From Nocardioides flavescens (GTDB taxonomy: Bacteria; Actinomycetota; Actinomycetes; Propionibacteriales; Nocardioidaceae): DNA of 64,000 bases. A program made the translations under genes and the position numbers. A model generated the notes under the pieces. That model ran no database searches. It was not told the DNA's origin and saw only the letters and a list, made by a program, of their open reading frames with translations. Of this stretch, positions 34,237 to 41,867 are shown piece by piece (position 1 is the stretch's first letter; each line of letters opens with the position of its first letter). The stretch covers positions 113,522-177,521 of the forward strand of contig NZ_WUEK01000012.1 in NCBI RefSeq assembly GCF_009823805.1, written 5' to 3'.

Positions 34237-35118
34237 TCAGCGGTGGAGGTGCGGGAGGTGGGCGCGGGCCTTGGCGAGGTCGACGGCCTCGCGGAGGGCG
34301 GTGGTGACGTAGTCGGGGACGCGGAGGCCGCGGCGGCGGGCCCAGAGGAGCTCGCGCTCGACGCGGGAGATCTGCTCGGCGAAGTCGGAGGCGGCGTCGG
34401 CGATGCCGAGGGTGGCCATGACGTCGCCGAAGTCGGCCTTCTGAGCAGCGTCGTTGGCGCCGACGGGCGAGAAGCTGATGCGGCGCATCAGCCGCACCAT
34501 CCACCGCTGCCACCCGGTGAGCTCGTCCCACAGGGCGCGCGCGGAGAGCTGGTAGAAGGCGTAGTGGCCGGGCTCCTGGCGCTTGATCTGGCCGATGATG
34601 GTGGTGGCGACGGCGTCCTCGCCCATCTCGGTCGTGCCCTGGTGCAGCAGGTTGTAGGCGACGACCGCGGAGCGCTCGGTGGCCATGCCGGTGAGGTAGT
34701 AGAGCATCCGGCAGACGTCCTGGAACGACGGCAGGTGGGCCATGGTGCCCAGGATGCGGAGCTTGGCGCCGATCGAGTCGGTGTCGGGTGCGGCGGGGGA
34801 GCGGCCGAGCTCGACCTGGAGCTTGTCGAGGATCAAGCCGTGCTGGATCTCCTGCGGCTGCCAGACGTCGGCGTAGAAGTGCCGGTCGACCTCGGGCGGG
34901 TCCGGCAGCATCGTGGTGATCTCGAGGACGTTGCGGTCGACCTCGAGCTCGACACGCGCCATGTAGTCGAGGACGTGGCCGAAGCGGCGCTCGAACTCCC
35001 GGGGCCGGTGCACCGTGAAGTCGACGGAGTCGAGGGGGATCGGCGGGTGGTCGTGACCCATCTGGTCGACGTACTCGACGAGACGGCGCGTGCGCGATGA
35101 CAAGGCTGAGTCAGGCAC
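34237..35118 (-). CDS. Ferritin-like diiron protein, acyl-ACP desaturase family
   Basis: GTG 35118 (leaderless, 6 nt after TACGGT) gives 293 aa. Helical protein with candidate diiron ligands: FYADVWQPQEIQHGLILDKLQ (E-x2-H), EMGEDAVATTIIGQIKRQEPGHYAFY (E...E-x2-H). These match the DesA-like FA_desaturase_2 pattern of a four-helix bundle. The usual first motif is less clear (RVELEVDRNVLEI). The product is soluble. DesA-type proteins desaturate acyl-ACP chains; here the substrate is unknown. It is divergent from an MFS exporter with overlapping -10 elements. Confidence 0.72.
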   Translation of the reverse strand: MPDSALSSRTRRLVEYVDQMGHDHPPIPLDSVDFTVHRPREFERRFGHVLDYMARVELEVDRNVLEITTMLPDPPEVDRHFYADVWQPQEIQHGLILDKLQVELGRSPAAPDTDSIGAKLRILGTMAHLPSFQDVCRMLYYLTGMATERSAVVAYNLLHQGTTEMGEDAVATTIIGQIKRQEPGHYAFYQLSARALWDELTGWQRWMVRLMRRISFSPVGANDAAQKADFGDVMATLGIADAASDFAEQISRVERELLWARRRGLRVPDYVTTALREAVDLAKARAHLPHLHR

Positions 35119-35124
35119 CCGATG

Positions 35125-35134
35125 ACCGTACCGT
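35125..35134. promoter_or_regulatory. Overlapping divergent leaderless promoters
   Basis: ACCGTACCGT carries TACCGT on the plus strand (35129-35134, 7 nt before GTG 35142) and TACGGT on the minus strand (35130-35125, 6 nt before GTG 35118). Both fit TANNNT with leaderless spacing, and they share two bases. RNA polymerase cannot occupy both at once. Confidence 0.6.
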
Positions 35135-35141
35135 TCTGTGC

Positions 35142-36557
35142 GTGGACTGTGAGGACACCTCTCATTCGGCGCCGCCGGGTGTGCGGATGGGCACACCGAC
35201 AGGTCGCGCGGTCGTCGCCGCGGCGACGCTGGGCTCAGGGATGGCGCTGCTCGACGGCACCGTCGTCAACGTCGCGCTGCGCACGATCGGCGAGGAGCTC
35301 GACGCGAGCCTGGCCCAGCTGCAGTGGATCACCAACGGCTACCTGCTCTCGCTCGCCAGCCTGATCCTGCTCGGGGGGTCGCTGGGCGACCGGTTCGGGC
35401 GCCGCCGCGTCTTCGTCGTCGGCACGGTGTGGTTCGCGGCGGCGAGCGTGCTCTGCGGCCTCGCGCCCGACCCGGAGGTGCTGATCCTCGCCCGGGTGCT
35501 CCAGGGCATCGGGGGCGCGCTGCTCACCCCGGGCAGCCTGGCGATGATCCAGGGCGCATTCGTGCAGGAGGACCGCGCGCCGGCGATCGGCGCCTGGTCG
35601 GGGCTCGGCAGCATCGCCGCGGCGATCGGGCCGTTCGTCGGCGGGGCGCTGATCGACTACGCGAGCTGGCGCTGGATCTTCCTCATCAACGCGCCCCTCG
35701 CCGTCGTCACGGTGCTGATCGCCGTCCGCGCCGTCCCCGAGACCCGCGACCCGCGCGCGTCGAGCCACTTCGACGTGCCGGGGGCCGCGCTCGCGGCGCT
35801 GGCGCTCGGCGCGACGACGTACGCCCTCATCGAGGCGAGCTGGCTCGCCGCCGGGCTCGGTGTGGTCGCGGGGTTCGGGTTCGTCGTCGTGGAGTCGCGC
35901 ACGCGCGAGCCGATGCTGGCGCTCGGCGTCTTCCGCGACCGCACCTTCAGCGCCTCCAACGTCATGACGCTGCTGGTCTACGGCGCCCTCGGCGCAATCA
36001 GCTTCTTCGTCACCCTCCAGCTCCAGACGGTGACGGGGTACGGCGCGCTCGCGGCGGGGGCGGCCTTCGTGCCGATGACGGTGCTGATGCTGTGCTTCGC
36101 CGCGGCCGGCGGTCGGCTCGGCCAGCGCATCGGCCCGCGCATCCCGATGACGGTCGGCCCCTTGATCATGGCCGGCGGGGTCCTGCTCCTGCTGCGCATC
36201 GACGACCAGCGCGACTACCTGCTCGACGTGCTGCCCGGGGTGACGGTCTTCGGCGTCGGCCTGGTGCTCATGGTCGCGCCGCTCACGGCGACGGTGCTCG
36301 CCGCGGCCCCCGACGAGCACGCGGGCATCGCGAGCGGCGTCAACAACGCCGTCGCCCGCGCGGGGTCGCTGCTCGCGGTCGCCGCGCTGCCCGTGGCGGT
36401 GGGCCTCTCAGGCGAGGAGTACGCCGACCCGCGGTCCTTCGACGCGGCGTTCGGCACCGCGATGGTGGCGTGCGCGGTGCTGCTCGCGGTGGGCGGTGCG
36501 GTGTCGTGGCTGAGCATCCGCAACTCGGTCCTCGACGGGGGCCCCGAGCCTCACTAG
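35142..36557 (+). CDS. MFS transporter, DHA2 (EmrB/QacA) type
   Basis: GTG 35142 gives 471 aa and is supported by a TACCGT element 7 nt upstream; GTG 35181 would give the usual shorter N-terminus. About 14 helices. Motif C GSLAMIQGAF region, motif A GDRFGRRRVFVVG, and MALLDGTVVNVALRTIGEEL are typical of DHA2 drug exporters. The long extracellular loops of related lipid exporters are absent. It probably uses the proton gradient to export small molecules. Divergent from the diiron protein. Confidence 0.9.
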   Translation: MDCEDTSHSAPPGVRMGTPTGRAVVAAATLGSGMALLDGTVVNVALRTIGEELDASLAQLQWITNGYLLSLASLILLGGSLGDRFGRRRVFVVGTVWFAAASVLCGLAPDPEVLILARVLQGIGGALLTPGSLAMIQGAFVQEDRAPAIGAWSGLGSIAAAIGPFVGGALIDYASWRWIFLINAPLAVVTVLIAVRAVPETRDPRASSHFDVPGAALAALALGATTYALIEASWLAAGLGVVAGFGFVVVESRTREPMLALGVFRDRTFSASNVMTLLVYGALGAISFFVTLQLQTVTGYGALAAGAAFVPMTVLMLCFAAAGGRLGQRIGPRIPMTVGPLIMAGGVLLLLRIDDQRDYLLDVLPGVTVFGVGLVLMVAPLTATVLAAAPDEHAGIASGVNNAVARAGSLLAVAALPVAVGLSGEEYADPRSFDAAFGTAMVACAVLLAVGGAVSWLSIRNSVLDGGPEPH

Positions 36558-36597
36558 GCTGACGCCGTCCGGTGCGCATCACGAAACGAGATGCACC

Positions 36598-37443
36598 ATG
36601 CGCTACAAGACCTCATCCGTCGCCACGGTCGTCCGGCTGCTCGAGCACGCGCGCTACGAGGTGCTGCCGACCCCCTCGATCGAGGAGAAGGTGCTCGCGC
36701 ACGTCGGCAAGGACGTGCCGCTCACCGTCACCGCCTCACCCGGCAAGGGGCTCGAGGCGACGCTCGAGCTCACCGAGCGGCTGACCGTGCACGGCTACAC
36801 CGCCGTGCCCCACCTCGCGGCCAGGATGGTGCGCGACCGCGCCGAGCTGAGCGACATCGCGCAGCGGCTGACCGCCCAGGGCATCGAGGCGGTCTTCGTG
36901 CCCGGTGGCGACGCCGACCCGCCCGGCGACTACCCCGACGCGCTCTCGCTGCTCGAGGAGATCGCCGCCCTCGGCTCGCCGTTCAGCCACGTCGGCATCG
37001 CGGGTTACCCCGAGTCGCACCCCACCATCAGCGACGATCTCACGGTGCAGTCGATGTGGGACAAGCGCCGCTACGCCACCCACGTCGTCAGCAACCTCAC
37101 CTTCGACCCCGACGTCCTCGTCGCGTGGGTCGCCCGGATGCGCGGGCGCGGCGTGCGGCTGCCGCTGCTGCTCGGCATCCCCGGCCCCGTCGAGCGCACC
37201 AAGCTGCTCTCGATGGCCACCAAGATCGGCGTCGGGGAGTCGACGAAGTTCCTGGCCAAGAACAAGGGCCTCTTCGCCCGCCTCGCCGCACCCGGCGGGT
37301 TCACCGGCGAGCGGTTCCTCGAGAAGGTCGCGCCCCGCCTCGCGGCCCCCGAGATGCAGGTCGAGGGCCTCCACGTCTTCACGTTCAACCAGGTCGAGGC
37401 CACCACCGCCTGGCGCCGGGACCTGCTGGACCAGCTGAACTGA
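36598..37443 (+). CDS. Methylenetetrahydrofolate reductase-like protein
   Basis: ATG 36598 gives 281 aa with a TIM-barrel look: VPLTVTASPGKGLEATLELTERL, YTAVPHLAARMVRDRAEL, VFVPGGDADPPGDY, FSHVGIAGYPESHPTI and LPLLLGIPGP. The order matches MetF, including PHLxxR and GGD, although the classical FAD-binding residues are changed. This fits the actinobacterial MetF-like group. It would link CH2-THF and CH3-THF. With methyl-THF produced by the corrinoid betaine system at 42-46 kb, an oxidative role is plausible, but linkage is only by distance of about 6 kb. Confidence 0.82.
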   Translation: MRYKTSSVATVVRLLEHARYEVLPTPSIEEKVLAHVGKDVPLTVTASPGKGLEATLELTERLTVHGYTAVPHLAARMVRDRAELSDIAQRLTAQGIEAVFVPGGDADPPGDYPDALSLLEEIAALGSPFSHVGIAGYPESHPTISDDLTVQSMWDKRRYATHVVSNLTFDPDVLVAWVARMRGRGVRLPLLLGIPGPVERTKLLSMATKIGVGESTKFLAKNKGLFARLAAPGGFTGERFLEKVAPRLAAPEMQVEGLHVFTFNQVEATTAWRRDLLDQLN

Positions 37444-37475
37444 CGACGCCGGCCTCATCGCCCCCAGGTCGTGGT

Positions 37476-38084
37476 CTACGGGCACACGAAGGCGTCCTGA
37501 GATCCGACGGTGCCGCTGAATGCGTCCAGAGGCGTTCCGAAGCTAGGGAGGGTGCGGGTGAAGTACGGCCTAATGGTCATGCCAGATTCGCCGCTGAACT
37601 CATCCGTGTAAGGGAATCGGTCTACCTGCATGCGGAGGGTGACCTTCTTCTTCGACGTGCCGCCCCAGCACGGGTAGCCCGCTTCGGCTCCGGCCGCATC
37701 ACCCGCGGAGACCTTCGAACCCGGTCTCTTCCCGGCGTACCGGATCACTGCGTAGATCTCGGCGTTCTGCTGCACCTCGTCGAGGTCGTTGACGACGATG
37801 GACAGCCCACGGGCGTACTTCCGGGGGACCTGGAACGTGACCTTGCCGCCGACCACCGTCAGGTCTGGGCCCGCCCAGTAGCCCGACTCGCGGACGTATC
37901 GCGGGCCCAGCAGGCATCCCTCGCAGTCGGCGACTTTGATGGTGACGTTGATCTTGGACGACCTCGATGCGGGCACGGCGTCCGCGACCGGCGAGGTGGC
38001 AGCGCTGATGCCTGCGAGAGCGACGGACACTGCGGCGATGGCTCGGAGACGCAACATGCGAGGAGTGAAGCTGGTGAGGGACAC
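37476..38084 (-). CDS. Secreted Cys-containing protein, unknown function
   Basis: GTG 38084 gives 202 aa; ATG 38057 and the TTG after it are shorter options. Residues about 10-36 form a signal peptide (MLRLRAIAAVSVALAGISAATSPVADA in parts). The mature part has four Cys: CEGC close together, one in GYPCWGG and one at the C-terminus (FVCP). Beta-rich with VTFQVPRKYARGLSIVVNDL. I do not recognise the domain. A perfect 18-bp palindrome lies 21 bp upstream of the start. Confidence 0.7.
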   Translation of the reverse strand: MSLTSFTPRMLRLRAIAAVSVALAGISAATSPVADAVPASRSSKINVTIKVADCEGCLLGPRYVRESGYWAGPDLTVVGGKVTFQVPRKYARGLSIVVNDLDEVQQNAEIYAVIRYAGKRPGSKVSAGDAAGAEAGYPCWGGTSKKKVTLRMQVDRFPYTDEFSGESGMTIRPYFTRTLPSFGTPLDAFSGTVGSQDAFVCP

Positions 38085-38104
38085 CTGGTCAACGTCCGAT
38101 CTCA

Positions 38105-38122
38105 GCTGATCGATCGATCAGC
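38105..38122. promoter_or_regulatory. 18-bp perfect palindrome GCTGATCGATCGATCAGC
   Basis: This sits in the 209-bp divergent gap between two secreted-protein genes, 21 bp from the GTG of the minus-strand gene and 172 bp from the plus-strand ATG. It has no loop, so an operator is more likely than a terminator. Nothing else recognisable lies in the gap. Confidence 0.45.
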
Positions 38123-38293
38123 ACGCGTGGCGGTACGCCGCGCCTTGCGGCACGCCCCTCCCCGGAGTCGCTCCAGCACCCGCGAAATCACCGCCGCGGG
38201 ACGGTCACGGCACGCTGCCCGCGGCGTACGTTTCCGCGGCCGGTGCCGCTCTGGCCCGCGCGTCACCACGCTCCACGGGGGATCGAACTCGCC

Positions 38294-41086
38294 ATGCCAT
38301 CACGTCGTCCTCGGGCCCTCGCGGGCCTGCTCTCGGCCGCGCTCGCCGCGGCCTCCATCGCGTTCGTGGGTGGTGCGGCGCCGGCCGCTGCCGCGGACGC
38401 GCCCTGCACCAAGAACGCCGCCGGTGACTGCGTCGTCGTCCTCAGGCCGAGCGGCGACTCCACCCGGACCTTCGTGGTGCCGACAGGCGTCACGTCCCTG
38501 ACCGCGGACGTCTGGGGTGCTGGGGGGTCCTGGATCAAGGACGGCGCCTTCAACGTGCGGGGCGGGTACGGCGGCCGGGTCAAGGCGTCGTTCGGCGTCG
38601 TCCCCGGCGAGACGGTCTACGTCCTGCCCGGCCTGCGAGGCCCTGACCGCACCTCCGGGCGGAGCACGACGGGCGGCGGGGGGTCCTTCGTGTTCTACGG
38701 CGAGGGCACCGAGATCGCGGCCGGCGGGGGTGGCGGCGCCTACCGCAGGACCGAGTCCGACACGGGCTACACCGGCGGGGCCGGGGGCGGCGTCGGTGCC
38801 GGGAAGGGCGCTACCGACGGTGGCGGCGTCGACGGCCCCGGCGGAGCCGCAGCTTCCGCGGACGCTCCCGGTGGCCGCGGCTCCGGCCCGGCTCGCCGGA
38901 CCGCCGGCGGCATCGTCCCGGGTGCGGGGGAGTGGAGTGACTACGGCTCCGGCGGTGACGGCTGGTTCGGCGGCGGGGCAACGACCGAGTCCGGAGCCGG
39001 CGGTGGCGGCTCGGGTCACCTGGCGGGTGCGACGCTGATCGAGTCGACGGCCGGGTTCAACTCCAGCGACGGCTCCGTGACGCTCACCTGGACGGCCGGT
39101 CCGGCCGTGACGACGTCGACGCTCCCGAACGCGACCTACGGCTCGACGTACTCCGCCCAGCTGGCCGCGAGCGGCGGTACGGCGCCGAACACCTGGTCGC
39201 TGGTGAGCGGACCCTCGTGGCTCTCGCTGTCGAGCGACGGCGAGCTCAGCGGAGTGCCGACCTCGGCGACGACTGGTCAGACCGTCTCGGTGAAGGCCGT
39301 CGACGCCCAAGGCGTGTCCACCGCCACCTCCTACCTTCAGCTCGTCGTCGACAAGGCGAAGCCGGCGCTCAGCTTCACCTCGACGCCGCCCGACCCGGCG
39401 AAGGTCGGGGGTTCCTACACCCCGGCCGTGACTTCCTCGATGGCGTCGACGAGCCGGATCATCCTCTCGACCACCGGCTCGGGCTGCTCGTGGAACGACG
39501 CGCAGCAGGCCGTCGTGCTCGCAAAGGTCGGCGTCTGCACGGTGAGGGCGTTCCAGCCCGAGGGGCCGGACACGACCAGTGCAGCGGCCGAGCAAATCTT
39601 CTCGGTCGCCAAGGGCGCGCAGACGATCACCTTCACCTCGACGCCGCCGTCCGCGGCCCGGATCGGCGGCTCCTACACGCCGACGGCGACCAGCCCCGCC
39701 GGCACGGTGTCGTTCACGGCCTCGGGGGCCTGTGCGAAGCAGCTGGGTGACGTCGAGATGACGTCGACCGGCACCTGCACGGTGAGTGCCGACCAGGCGG
39801 GCAGCGACGACTACGACGCGGCCCCGACCGCCACCCAGACCTTCACGGTCGGCAAGGCGCTGCAGACGGTGAGCATCGACTCTGCAGCACCGACCACTGC
39901 TCAGGTCGCCGGTGCGTCGTACACCGTGTCGATCAAGACGTCGACCGAGAACCCCGTGAGCGTCGTGGTGGACCCCTCGACGACCAACGCCGCGTGCTCG
40001 GTGAGCAGTCGCACGGTGACCTTCCAGCACGCCGGCACCTGTGCGCTGCAGGCCGTGGCGGCGGGCTCGGCCCGCTACGAGCAGGCGACGAGCCCGGTGC
40101 AGAGCTTCACGGTTGCCAAGGGCTCCTTCAGCCCCGACTGGACGGTCCCGAACGGCCTCGTCGTCGGTGACAGCTGGGTGCCGCAGGTCATCGGCGTGCC
40201 CGCCGGTGCGGGCGCGCCGACCGTCGTCGTCGACTCCAAGGCGTCCGACGGCGCCTGCGTCGTCTCGCCGACCGCCGCTGGCACGGTGGTGATGCGCCAC
40301 GCGGGCCGGTGCGTGGTCCGGGTCGACTACGCCCCGTCGGCTGACTGGAACGCCAGCACCGCCGGGCCCATCTCCTTCACCGTCGGCAAGGCCGCGCAGA
40401 CGATCACCTGGGCCGGGGCTCCCACGAGCGGTGGGGTGGGTGACGTCGTCGCCCTCAGCGCGAGCAGCAGCTCGGGGCTGCCCGTGGCGTATGCCGCCGA
40501 GGGTGGGTGCTCGGTCTCCGGGACGTCGCTCTCGCTGACCCGCGCGGGCGACTGCGTGGTGACCGCGACCCAGGCCGGCGACGGCGACTTCACCGCGGCG
40601 CCCTCGGTCCGGCGTACGGTCGCGGTCTCGGCGGCCCCGGTCGCTGCGGCACCGGCGGTGCGGGACCCGACGATCACCGCGACGGTGACGAGCCGGACGC
40701 CGGTGAGCGCCTCGGGGTGGTACCGCAGCGCGGTCACGGTGACCTTCGCCTGCACCACGGGGTCGGCTGCCCTGGAGGCAGCCTGCCCGGAGCCGGTCCG
40801 AATCGGTCGGGCCAGCACGGCTCGGGTGCTCACCCGGACCGTCACCGCCCTCGACGGCGGCAAGGCCACGGTCACGGTCGGTCCGCTCAACGTCGACCGG
40901 GTCGCGCCGAAGGTCAGCATCGTCCAGCGTGGCGGGCGTGCGCCGGTCTGCCGGGCCACCGACCGGCGCTCGGGCGTGGCGTCGTGCACGCTGCGCACGA
41001 TCACCACGGCTCGGGGCGTGGTGCTGGTCGCGAAGGCGGTCGACCGCGCCGGCAACCGCGCCGTACGGCGGGTGCGGGTGGGCTGA
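38294..41086 (+). CDS. Large secreted modular protein with Gly-rich and Ig-like repeats
   Basis: ATG 38294 gives 930 aa. A signal peptide is followed by a Gly-rich beta domain (WGAGGSWIKDG, GGGGSFVFYG, AAGGGGGAYRR; about residues 60-260) like those of glycine-rich adhesive or receptor-type proteins. One putative Ig module comes next (PNATYGSTYSAQLAASGGTAPNTWSL in parts). Four to six modules follow, sharing QTITFTSTPPSAARIGGSYTPTA-like starts and a paired-Cys ending (GTCTVSADQAG, GTCALQAVAAG, GDCVVTATQAG). A final domain carries VDRVAPKVSI and CTLRTITTA. No sortase motif. It is probably an exported surface or biofilm protein. Confidence 0.82.
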   Translation: MPSRRPRALAGLLSAALAAASIAFVGGAAPAAAADAPCTKNAAGDCVVVLRPSGDSTRTFVVPTGVTSLTADVWGAGGSWIKDGAFNVRGGYGGRVKASFGVVPGETVYVLPGLRGPDRTSGRSTTGGGGSFVFYGEGTEIAAGGGGGAYRRTESDTGYTGGAGGGVGAGKGATDGGGVDGPGGAAASADAPGGRGSGPARRTAGGIVPGAGEWSDYGSGGDGWFGGGATTESGAGGGGSGHLAGATLIESTAGFNSSDGSVTLTWTAGPAVTTSTLPNATYGSTYSAQLAASGGTAPNTWSLVSGPSWLSLSSDGELSGVPTSATTGQTVSVKAVDAQGVSTATSYLQLVVDKAKPALSFTSTPPDPAKVGGSYTPAVTSSMASTSRIILSTTGSGCSWNDAQQAVVLAKVGVCTVRAFQPEGPDTTSAAAEQIFSVAKGAQTITFTSTPPSAARIGGSYTPTATSPAGTVSFTASGACAKQLGDVEMTSTGTCTVSADQAGSDDYDAAPTATQTFTVGKALQTVSIDSAAPTTAQVAGASYTVSIKTSTENPVSVVVDPSTTNAACSVSSRTVTFQHAGTCALQAVAAGSARYEQATSPVQSFTVAKGSFSPDWTVPNGLVVGDSWVPQVIGVPAGAGAPTVVVDSKASDGACVVSPTAAGTVVMRHAGRCVVRVDYAPSADWNASTAGPISFTVGKAAQTITWAGAPTSGGVGDVVALSASSSSGLPVAYAAEGGCSVSGTSLSLTRAGDCVVTATQAGDGDFTAAPSVRRTVAVSAAPVAAAPAVRDPTITATVTSRTPVSASGWYRSAVTVTFACTTGSAALEAACPEPVRIGRASTARVLTRTVTALDGGKATVTVGPLNVDRVAPKVSIVQRGGRAPVCRATDRRSGVASCTLRTITTARGVVLVAKAVDRAGNRAVRRVRVG

Positions 41087-41093
41087 CGACGGA

Positions 41094-41176
41094 GTGGTTT
41101 CGAGACGGCCGTAGCCGGCCTCCTCAACCAGCGGGAACGGTGGTTGAGGAAGGACGACGTCCTGTCTCGAAACCAC
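41094..41176. repeat. REP-like repeats, head-to-head pair
   Basis: Unit 41094-41132 (stem GGCCG-TAGC-CGGCC, plus) and 41139-41176 (stem AGGAC-GAC-GTCCT, inverted). They occupy the gap between the convergent ends of the secreted protein gene and the DUF1638 gene, where they could act as a bidirectional terminator. Confidence 0.85.
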
Positions 41177-41189
41177 GGCCGGCCGACCC

Positions 41190-41867
41190 TCAGGCCAGCA
41201 GGGCCTCCAGCGCCCGCTCGAGGCGACCGTCGCCGGTCTCGACGACGGTGAGCGGCAGCGCCATCCGGGCGGCCGCGGCCTCGGCGCGGGCGCGGAGGTC
41301 GTCGGTCGGCTCCTGGGCGAGCCACACCACGCGGGTGTAGTGGCGGAAGTAGTCCTCCGCGAGCTCGGGCCAGCGGTCGAGCCCGAGCTCGCGGACGACG
41401 GTCCGCTCGAAGGAGCGGACCAGGAAGTCGGTGAACAGGTAGGTCCCCGGCTCGTCGTCGAGGTACGCCGCGAGCCGGGACTCGCCCGCGAACAGGTCGT
41501 AGCAGTGCAACCCGGGCAGCATCCGGATCCCCAGCTCGGCGCAGACCGCGTCGAGCGCGCCGTAGGTGCCGCAGTCGGCGTAGGCCACGGCGACGCGCTC
41601 GTGGGTCAGCAGCAGGGCGGTGGCCAGCCCGCGGACCTCGTCGGCGATCAGGTGGGGCTGGTTGTGCAGCAGCGGCGGGAGCGGGTGGACCACGACGGGC
41701 CAGCCGCGGCGCGCCACCACGTCGGCCGCGGGCTGGGCGAGGGCGCCGCAGGCGACGAGGGCGAGCGGGTTTCGAGACGGTTGCTGCGCAACCTCCTCAA
41801 CCGCCGTTGAACGACAGCTGCTCGACGAAGCGGTCGTTGAACTCGGGGCGGTCGGAGAGCTCGACAT
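41190..41867 (-). CDS. DUF1638 protein of the corrinoid cluster
   Basis: ATG 41867 with AGGAGG 6 nt upstream gives 225 aa; it overlaps the RACo gene by 71 bp. Residues from about 34 on are the DUF1638 core (LALVACGALAQPAADVV, YADCGTYGALDAVCAELGIRMLPGLHCYDLFAG, GTYLFTDFLVRSF). The CGTYG and CYD motifs suggest a Cys-based site. DUF1638 genes accompany MttB-family methyltransferases in many organisms. The first 33 residues, including VEEVAQQPSRN, are encoded by upstream reading frame and a REP-like repeat, so the native start seems lost. GTG codons at ADVVARRG are the only later starts. Confidence 0.8.
   Translation of the reverse strand: MSSSPTAPSSTTASSSSCRSTAVEEVAQQPSRNPLALVACGALAQPAADVVARRGWPVVVHPLPPLLHNQPHLIADEVRGLATALLLTHERVAVAYADCGTYGALDAVCAELGIRMLPGLHCYDLFAGESRLAAYLDDEPGTYLFTDFLVRSFERTVVRELGLDRWPELAEDYFRHYTRVVWLAQEPTDDLRARAEAAAARMALPLTVVETGDGRLERALEALLA
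41767..41804 (+). repeat. REP-like repeat at the RACo-DUF1638 junction
   Basis: GGGTTTCGAGAC, stem GGTTGC-TGC-GCAACC, CTCCTCAACCGCC. It gives the RACo gene its final residues and TGA stop and lies inside the reading frame of DUF1638. Confidence 0.8.

Noticed and set aside
36591..38501. Long plus-strand frame across the MTHFR gene and beyond
   Set aside because: It is Arg-rich shadow translation of the MTHFR gene and runs antisense through a supported secreted-protein gene.
38680..39020. Gly-rich stretch of the secreted protein as a second MNIO substrate
   Set aside because: It contains no Cys in the glycine runs and is not linked to a modifying enzyme.
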